Shown here: positions 7,161 to 10,669 of the stretch, piece after piece | Position numbering within the stretch: the first letter of the stretch is position 1 | Layout of the letters: each line of letters opens with the position of its first letter | Notes under the pieces: model-generated | The model's database searches: none | The model's input: only the letters and a program-made list of their open reading frames with translations | Told to the model about the DNA's origin: nothing | From: an uncultured Oscillospiraceae bacterium | Lineage (GTDB): Bacteria > Bacillota > Clostridia > Oscillospirales > Oscillospiraceae | Direction of reading: 5' to 3' | Length of the DNA stretch: 10,669 nucleotides | NCBI GenBank assembly: GCA_934546725.1 | Contig: CAKTED010000028.1 | Coordinates: forward strand, 1-10,669 | Program-made: the position numbers and the translations under genes

Positions 7161-7186
7161 CAAAACGGAATGACCCATGCTTTTTT
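7146..7186 (+). terminator. Strong terminator between leader ORF and lipoprotein gene
   Basis: Perfect 14-bp stem, GCATGGGTCATTCC (7146-7159) with GGAATGACCCATGC (7167-7180), 7-nt loop, followed by T6 (7181-7186). Only 20 nt separate it from the lipoprotein start codon, with no promoter in between, so lipoprotein expression seems to require read-through. Confidence 0.9.
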
Positions 7187-7206
7187 ATTTGCGGGGAGGG
7201 AAGGTA

Positions 7207-8037
7207 ATGAAAAAAATAATACCGGTAGTGCTGACGCTGATATTTGCCGTTTTTGCGGCGTCATGCGGAGATGAGCCGGAGCTGGGGTATGAGGACTTCG
7301 ATTCATATGTAACGTCGTTTTCGGACTCGCTGTATTCCACCGACCTGGCGGTGCTGGCGTATAAGCCGGAGGCGGGCGAGCGCTTCACGAAGCTGGACGG
7401 CGGGGAATATGTGAGGTATTCTTTACCGCTTGCTGAGGTGATACGCGGCGCCGGACACCTTGAGAGCGTAACACTTGAGGAGCGCTGGTCGCAGGACGGT
7501 ACGCTCGTGGAGACGATGAAGGAGGATACGCCGTATCTCGTCCTGTGCAACAAGCTGGGAGAGAACTATATCATATATTCCGAATTCTGCCTGACAGAGC
7601 TGAATGAGGAGCTTGAGGCCGTGGACGGGAATAGGGTCTGTCCGTGCCATTCGATCGAGGACGCGAAAAGAGTATATAATGAGGAGCTTGCGGGGATAGA
7701 AAAATATATAAACGCGCGGGCGATAAAGAGAACGAAGGACGGCCTGGAGATATATGGCTCCGTGTATCATGCGGACATGAACTATCAGATATTTTCGTTT
7801 GACTGGCAGCTTCAGTACTGCATAAACGAGCGCGACCCGGTGGGCGAGATATATGAAAGTTATTATCGTGAAAGCCTTTTTCTGAATGACGAGACGGACG
7901 AAAGAAGAAAAAAGATAAACAGCGACTGTGCGGTCGTCTTTTACAATGCGAATAATTACAGCTTTGGGGATTTCGGGTTCACGGCAGTGCTTGACTGCAA
8001 GGATCAGACAATATACGGCTATTTATACGAGGTATAA
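7207..8037 (+). CDS. Predicted lipoprotein of unknown function
   Basis: A 276-residue protein. The N-terminus (MKKIIPVVLTLIFAVFAASC) is a signal peptide with two lysines, a hydrophobic core and a terminal Cys at residue 20. AASC is a somewhat loose lipobox (usually Leu at -3), so lipid anchoring on the outer face of the membrane is likely but not certain. The mature part is acidic, Tyr-rich and contains several further cysteines (CNK, FCL, CPCHS, YCI, DCA, DCK). I recognise no domain. The start at 7207 is chosen because GGGAGGGAAGG lies just upstream and the signal peptide begins there; an in-frame ATG at 7177 falls inside the terminator stem. Regulation appears to be by attenuation through the upstream leader. 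No link to the decarboxylase or to the SCIFF genes is proven. Confidence 0.8.
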   Translation: MKKIIPVVLTLIFAVFAASCGDEPELGYEDFDSYVTSFSDSLYSTDLAVLAYKPEAGERFTKLDGGEYVRYSLPLAEVIRGAGHLESVTLEERWSQDGTLVETMKEDTPYLVLCNKLGENYIIYSEFCLTELNEELEAVDGNRVCPCHSIEDAKRVYNEELAGIEKYINARAIKRTKDGLEIYGSVYHADMNYQIFSFDWQLQYCINERDPVGEIYESYYRESLFLNDETDERRKKINSDCAVVFYNANNYSFGDFGFTAVLDCKDQTIYGYLYEV

Positions 8038-8099
8038 TTAAATTGACAGAGAAAGTGACAAATGCGGGGGAAAACGTGATATGTAAGAAAATTCCGGGA

Positions 8100-8125
8100 G
8101 GCAGGTGGAACTTTTTCCTCCTGCC
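8100..8125 (+). terminator. Hairpin after the lipoprotein gene, weak terminator candidate
   Basis: GGCAGG (8100-8105)/CCTGCC (8120-8125), a T-T mismatch, then GGAA/TTCC around a CTTT loop. The tail is GTATTGACAT, poor in T, and overlaps the SCIFF -35 region. It may end the lipoprotein transcript inefficiently or insulate the SCIFF promoter. Confidence 0.4.
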
Positions 8126-8128
8126 GTA

Positions 8129-8156
8129 TTGACATCTGCCGGAAATACTGTAAAAT
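8129..8156 (+). promoter_or_regulatory. Promoter of the SCIFF operon
   Basis: A perfect TTGACA (8129-8134), a 16-nt spacer, and TAAAAT (8151-8156; 5/6) with TG immediately before it. Predicted start is near 8163, giving a leader of about 80 nt. Confidence 0.75.
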
Positions 8157-8190
8157 AGAATATATTTATATGTGATATTGCGCCCGTTTT

Positions 8191-8215
8191 GCGGCAGAGC
8201 GCGGCAAGGCGCGGC
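8191..8215 (+). repeat. Three GCGGC direct repeats at 10-nt period in the SCIFF leader
   Basis: GCGGC occurs at 8191-8195, 8201-8205 and 8211-8215, exactly 10 nt apart; the first two copies extend to near-identical 10-mers (GCGGCAGAGC, GCGGCAAGGC). They lie in the predicted 5' leader of the SCIFF mRNA, 30 nt before the start codon. The ribosome binding site AGGAG (8231-8235) sits inside a small A/U-rich hairpin (AAAAAG/CTTTTT). Confidence 0.5.
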
Positions 8216-8244
8216 TATTAACCTTAAAAAAGGAGCTTTTTACC

Positions 8245-8523
8245 ATGAACAGAATCAACACTCTTGATACGAGAAACCTTGCCTCCAGCCTCGAGAACGG
8301 CGGCTGCGGCGAGTGCCAGACCTCCTGCCAGTCCGCCTGCAAGACCTCCTGCGGCGTGGCGAACCAGGCCTGCGAGAATACCTCCACCGGCAGAATCAGA
8401 ACCCTTGGCACCAGAAGCCTCAGAGGCAGCCTGGCCGACGGCGGCTGCGGCGAGTGCCAGACCTCCTGCCAGTCTGCCTGCAAGACCTCCTGCGGCGTGG
8501 CAAACCAGGTCTGCGAGCACTGA
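8245..8523 (+). CDS. Tandem-duplicated SCIFF ranthipeptide precursor
   Basis: A 92-residue RiPP precursor made of two SCIFF (six cysteines in forty-five) units. Unit 1 is residues 1-45 and unit 2 is 49-92, joined by TST; the shift is 47 residues. Both have a leader-like part (RINTLDTRNL; RIRTLGTRSL), then GGCGECQTSCQSACKTSCGVANQ, identical over 23 residues (shown joined from 19-38 and 39-41). Cysteines are 21, 24, 28, 32, 36, 43 and 68, 71, 75, 79, 83, 90, spaced x2, x3, x3, x3, x6 in each unit. Over 44 aligned residues, 34 are identical. The family norm is one unit of about 45 residues, made into a thioether-linked peptide by the radical SAM maturase encoded next door; its biological role is little known. 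Both units have Gly after the fifth Cys. AGGAG lies 9 nt before the ATG; unit 2 has no start codon of its own. Confidence 0.93.
   Translation: MNRINTLDTRNLASSLENGGCGECQTSCQSACKTSCGVANQACENTSTGRIRTLGTRSLRGSLADGGCGECQTSCQSACKTSCGVANQVCEH
8299..8517 (+). repeat. 141-bp-period direct repeat inside the SCIFF gene
   Basis: The 78-bp core segments 8299-8376 and 8440-8517 differ at three bases only (two silent third-position changes, and one GCC to GTC change giving Ala42 to Val89). The leader-like halves before them are more diverged. The pattern fits an in-frame tandem duplication of a complete SCIFF coding unit, with cores kept alike by selection or gene conversion. Confidence 0.92.
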
Positions 8524-8547
8524 AAAAGGGTAAATTAAGTCTTGCGC

Positions 8548-8577
8548 GGGGCTGTCGGAACGGCGGCCCCTTTTATT
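8548..8577 (+). terminator. Terminator-like hairpin between SCIFF precursor and maturase
   Basis: GGGGC (8548-8552) pairs with GCCCC (8566-8570), continued by T-G, G-C, T-G and C-G pairs (8553-8556 with 8562-8565) around GGAAC, and is followed directly by TTTTATT. It ends before the maturase ribosome binding site (8585-8590). Partial read-through would give an excess of precursor mRNA over maturase mRNA. Confidence 0.65.
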
Positions 8578-8598
8578 CTGCACCAAGGAGAAGATCCG

Positions 8599-9966
8599 AT
8601 GATACACCAGTATAAGCTCAATGGATACAATATTGTCATAGACGTTTACAGCGGCTCCGTCCACGTTGTGGACGATGTGGCCTATGACGCCATAGCCATG
8701 CTTGAGAGCATGCCGCGCGAGGCGGTGAAGAGCGGGATTTTGGAGAAATACCCGGCGCTCACGGCGGATGAGGCCGAGGCCTGCCTTGCGGACATTGACG
8801 CTCTGCGCGGCAAGGGTCTGCTTTTTGCCGAGGACGTTTACGCGGACAGGGCGGACGTGCTCAAAAGCAGGAACAACGTTATCAAGGCGCTGTGCCTGCA
8901 TGTGGCGCACAGCTGCAACCTCAACTGCGAGTACTGCTTTGCAAGCCAGGGCAAGTATCAGGGCGAGCGCGCCGTAATGAGCTTTGACGTGGGAAAGCGC
9001 GCGCTGGATTTCCTCATTGAAAATTCCGGCAGCCGCGTGAACCTTGAGGTGGACTTCTTCGGCGGCGAGCCGCTCATGAACTGGGAGGTCGTGAAGCAGC
9101 TGGTGGCCTATGGCCGCAGCCGCGAGGAGGAATGTCATAAAAAATTCCGCTTCACGCTCACGACGAACGGCATACTTATAGACGACGACGTGATAGATTT
9201 CTGCAACAGGGAGATGCACAACGTTGTCCTCAGCCTTGACGGACGCAGGGAGGTTCACGATCACCTCAGGAAGAACATAGCCGGAGAGGGCAGCTATGAC
9301 AGGATCGTTCCCAGGTTCCAGAAGCTCGTTCAGAGCCGCGGCGGAAAGGGCTACTATGTCCGCGGAACGTTCACGCATAATAACGTGGATTTCACGAACG
9401 ATATCTTCCATATGGCCGACCTCGGCTTCACGGAGCTGAGCATGGAGCCGGTGGTCTGCGCGCCGTCGGATCCATACGCGCTCACGGAGGAGGATCTGCC
9501 CAAAATCTTTGAGCAGTACGAGATACTTGCAAAGGACATGCTGCGCCGCGAGCGCGAGGGCAGGCCCATCACGTTCTATCACTACATGATAGATCTTGCC
9601 CACGGGCCGTGCATATATAAGCGCATATCGGGCTGCGGCTCCGGAACGGAATATCTGGCCGTAACGCCCTGGGGCGAGCTTTTCCCCTGCCACCAGTTTG
9701 TCGGCGATCCCAAATACAGCATGGGCAACATCTGGGACGGCGTTACAAACACGGAAATGCGCGAAAAATTCAGAAGGTGCAACGTTTATGCCCGCCCGCA
9801 GTGCGCCGACTGCTGGGCGAAGCTCTACTGCTCCGGCGGCTGCGCGGCAAACGCGTATCATGCCGAGGGCGATATTACGGGCGTTTACGAATACGGCTGC
9901 CGCCTTTTCCGCAAGCGCATGGAGTGCGCCATTATGATGAAGGCCGCCGAGGCGGACATGAGGTAA
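8599..9966 (+). CDS. SCIFF peptide maturase, radical SAM/SPASM enzyme
   Basis: A 455-residue enzyme of the thioether-forming SCIFF maturase family (the CteB type). Residues 1-85 form the N-terminal part expected to hold the peptide-binding RRE fold. The radical SAM cluster motif is CNLNCEYC (C106, C110, C113), followed by FFGGEP (153-158) and LTTNG (187-191). The C-terminal SPASM domain, which binds auxiliary iron-sulfur clusters, shows C346, then GELFPC (G359, C364), CADCWAKLYCSGGC (C402, C405, C411, C415) and C434. All expected ligands are present and length is normal. The ATG at 8599 has AAGGAG 8 nt upstream; an in-frame TTG further upstream would put the terminator hairpin inside the gene. 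It should bind SCIFF leaders and install sulfur-to-carbon crosslinks; with this substrate it faces two cores. No dedicated peptidase or exporter is adjacent. Confidence 0.95.
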   Translation: MIHQYKLNGYNIVIDVYSGSVHVVDDVAYDAIAMLESMPREAVKSGILEKYPALTADEAEACLADIDALRGKGLLFAEDVYADRADVLKSRNNVIKALCLHVAHSCNLNCEYCFASQGKYQGERAVMSFDVGKRALDFLIENSGSRVNLEVDFFGGEPLMNWEVVKQLVAYGRSREEECHKKFRFTLTTNGILIDDDVIDFCNREMHNVVLSLDGRREVHDHLRKNIAGEGSYDRIVPRFQKLVQSRGGKGYYVRGTFTHNNVDFTNDIFHMADLGFTELSMEPVVCAPSDPYALTEEDLPKIFEQYEILAKDMLRREREGRPITFYHYMIDLAHGPCIYKRISGCGSGTEYLAVTPWGELFPCHQFVGDPKYSMGNIWDGVTNTEMREKFRRCNVYARPQCADCWAKLYCSGGCAANAYHAEGDITGVYEYGCRLFRKRMECAIMMKAAEADMR

Positions 9967-9999
9967 AAAAATATTGCCGGAACGTCCGCGCTCCGGCAA
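9964..9999 (-). terminator. Terminator of the minus-strand gene
   Basis: TTGCCGGA (9974-9981)/TCCGGCAA (9992-9999) is a perfect 8-bp stem. On the minus strand it is followed by TA and then a T7 run (9971-9965), overlapping the maturase stop codon. It ends the 10007-10432 gene. In the plus direction only a hairpin followed by CAGGGCTTTATT is present. Confidence 0.75.
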
Positions 10000-10006
10000 C
10001 AGGGCT

Positions 10007-10432
10007 TTATTCAAGCGTGATTTCAACGTTGCGCAGGCGAGCGCTGCTCTTGAAAACGCGCACGATGTAAAGCGCGTTCCCCGGCAGCGGGCCGAAGGCA
10101 AAGCCGCCGTCCGGCTGAGTGAAGCAGCAGGCAAGGACAGAGTCGTCCCCGTCGCCTTCTCCGGCCTTCATCAGCAGTACCAGCGCGTCGCGAACGGGGG
10201 CTTCGGAAGCATCGAGAACAACGCCGCGCAGTGCGCTGCGGCAGCTCGGACCGATATGTATAACGGTTTTTATCTGCTCGTTACCGGCGGGGCAGAAGTA
10301 AAAATTCGCGTATTCGGGCATGGCGCCATGGCTCCGTTCTGCCGCCGGAATGGTAGCGCAGGCGTTCAAAAGCACGGCGGCGGCTGGCGGAGCTTTTGTC
10401 TGTCGGCAGTATGAGCAGGGGGGCAGTACCAT
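10007..10432 (-). CDS. Small cysteine-rich protein with carboxypeptidase-regulatory-like domain
   Basis: A 141-residue protein. Residues about 66-141 read as a transthyretin-like/carboxypeptidase-regulatory beta-sandwich: LRGVVLDASEAPVRDALVLL, then TQPDGGFAFGPLPGNALYIV and a closing strand NVEITLE. The order (RGxVxD...PVxxAxVxL...T..DGxFxFxxLP...Y.V.V) is typical of the family. The N-terminal 65 residues are unassigned and cysteine-rich (C6, C9, C25, C47, C64), with a CxxC at 6-9; two more are C102 and C103. There is no signal peptide, so despite the domain's usual extracellular setting export is not evident. GGAGG (10444-10440) lies 7 nt before the ATG, and a terminator follows the stop, which supports a real gene. 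It is convergent with the SCIFF maturase and divergent from proS. Function unknown. Confidence 0.75.
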   Translation of the reverse strand: MVLPPCSYCRQTKAPPAAAVLLNACATIPAAERSHGAMPEYANFYFCPAGNEQIKTVIHIGPSCRSALRGVVLDASEAPVRDALVLLMKAGEGDGDDSVLACCFTQPDGGFAFGPLPGNALYIVRVFKSSARLRNVEITLE

Positions 10433-10459
10433 TATATTGCCTCCGGCGCCGGCGAGTGC

Positions 10460-10488
10460 TTGACAGTGCGGCGGAAAATTTTTATAAT
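10460..10488 (+). promoter_or_regulatory. Consensus sigma-A promoter of proS
   Basis: TTGACA (10460-10465), exactly 17 nt, TATAAT (10483-10488): a perfect match in both hexamers and spacing. Predicted start is near 10495. No T-box leader fits in the roughly 50-nt 5' region; only a small hairpin CGGGT/ACCCG (10515-10529) precedes the GGAGGAG site. Confidence 0.88.
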
Positions 10489-10509
10489 ATTCTATTATGA
10501 ATGCCGCAA
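10481..10509 (-). promoter_or_regulatory. Candidate divergent promoter for the minus-strand gene
   Basis: Read on the minus strand: TTGCGG (10509-10504), a 17-nt spacer, TATAAA (10486-10481). Its -10 overlaps the -10 of the proS promoter, so the two polymerases could not bind together. Confidence 0.4.
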
Positions 10510-10545
10510 TTATTCGGGTTAATTACCCGCGGAGGAGAGATCGCA

Positions 10546-10669
10546 ATGGCTAAAGATAAAAAGGTCGAACGCATTACCGATATGGAAACCGACTTTGCCC
10601 AGTGGTTTACAGACGTTGTAACCAAGGCGGAGCTGGTGGATTATTCCGGCGTAAAGGGTCTGTATATCC
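10546..10669 (+). CDS. proS: Prolyl-tRNA synthetase, N-terminal fragment cut by window edge
   Basis: The first 41 codons are present; the gene runs off the right edge. The start, [20 protein letters not shown], continuing through [20 protein letters not shown], matches the N-terminus of the eukaryote/archaea-like (type 3, short) bacterial ProS, which charges tRNA(Pro) with proline in the cytoplasm. GGAGGAG (10531-10537) lies 8 nt before the ATG. It is transcribed from a perfect consensus promoter, fitting a housekeeping gene. The class II synthetase catalytic motifs lie beyond the window, so the call rests on the N-terminal signature only. Confidence 0.87.
   Translation, partial: MAKDKKVERITDMETDFAQWFTDVVTKAELVDYSGVKGLYI

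Noticed and set aside
7177..7206. Upstream ATG at 7177 for the lipoprotein
   Set aside because: It lies in the terminator stem, lacks a ribosome binding site and would add residues before an evident signal peptide that starts at 7207.
8299..8517. Repeat-spacer array (CRISPR-like)
   Set aside because: Only two copies, in frame, within a coding sequence, and matching the SCIFF core; a protein-coding duplication.
8542..8598. Upstream TTG start for the maturase
   Set aside because: It would place the intercistronic hairpin inside the gene. The ATG at 8599 has an ideal ribosome binding site and begins the conserved N-terminus.
8224..10134. Long minus-strand open frame (636 codons) opposite the SCIFF locus
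   Set aside because: It is antisense to two well-supported genes, is Ala/Val/Leu-rich low-complexity translation with no recognisable motif, and has no promoter or ribosome binding site. GC-rich third positions explain its openness.
10489..10545. T-box riboswitch ahead of proS
   Set aside because: The predicted leader is about 50 nt with no specifier loop, no T-box sequence and no terminator; far too short.

Overview
The window looks like chromosome from a moderately GC-rich member of the class Clostridia (Firmicutes), probably an Oscillospirales- or Christensenellales-type gut organism. The evidence is the strong AGGAG-type ribosome binding sites, sigma-A promoters close to consensus, a Gram-positive-type Orn/Lys/Arg decarboxylase, a zinc-ribbon/single-TM protein, and above all a SCIFF ranthipeptide locus, which is a hallmark of Clostridia. 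No rRNA, tRNA, insertion sequence or CRISPR array was found.

Layout. 1-187: gene-free left edge with nested inverted repeats and a hairpin behind secG. 188-418 (-): secG. 601-1398 (+): tatD-family metal-dependent hydrolase. 1513-3192 (+): zinc-ribbon membrane-anchored protein of unknown function behind two promoters offset by 10 bp. 3225-4448 (+): MFS transporter, closed by a strong terminator. 4635-5570 (+): class II fructose-bisphosphate aldolase with a structured leader. 5557-6966 (+): Orn/Lys/Arg-type PLP decarboxylase, overlapping fba by 14 bp. 6998-8037 (+): a promoter, a 24-codon leader ORF, a strong terminator with a competing anti-terminator pairing, then a predicted lipoprotein; this has the form of an attenuator. 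8129-9966 (+): SCIFF precursor and its radical SAM/SPASM maturase. 10007-10432 (-): small cysteine-rich protein with a carboxypeptidase-regulatory-like beta-sandwich. 10546 to the right edge (+): proS (prolyl-tRNA synthetase), truncated by the window.

The most unusual item is the SCIFF precursor. The usual peptide has about 45 residues and six cysteines. Here one 92-codon gene carries two complete leader-plus-core units in tandem, with 12 cysteines. The 26-codon core is 75/78 identical at DNA level between the two units. In both units the residue after the fifth cysteine is Gly; as I recall, Thr is the thioether acceptor at this place in the characterised CteA peptide. A terminator-like hairpin separates precursor from maturase and could set their ratio. 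The second notable item is the attenuator at 7059-7186, where a segment inside the leader ORF nearly copies the 3' arm of the terminator and can pair with its 5' arm.
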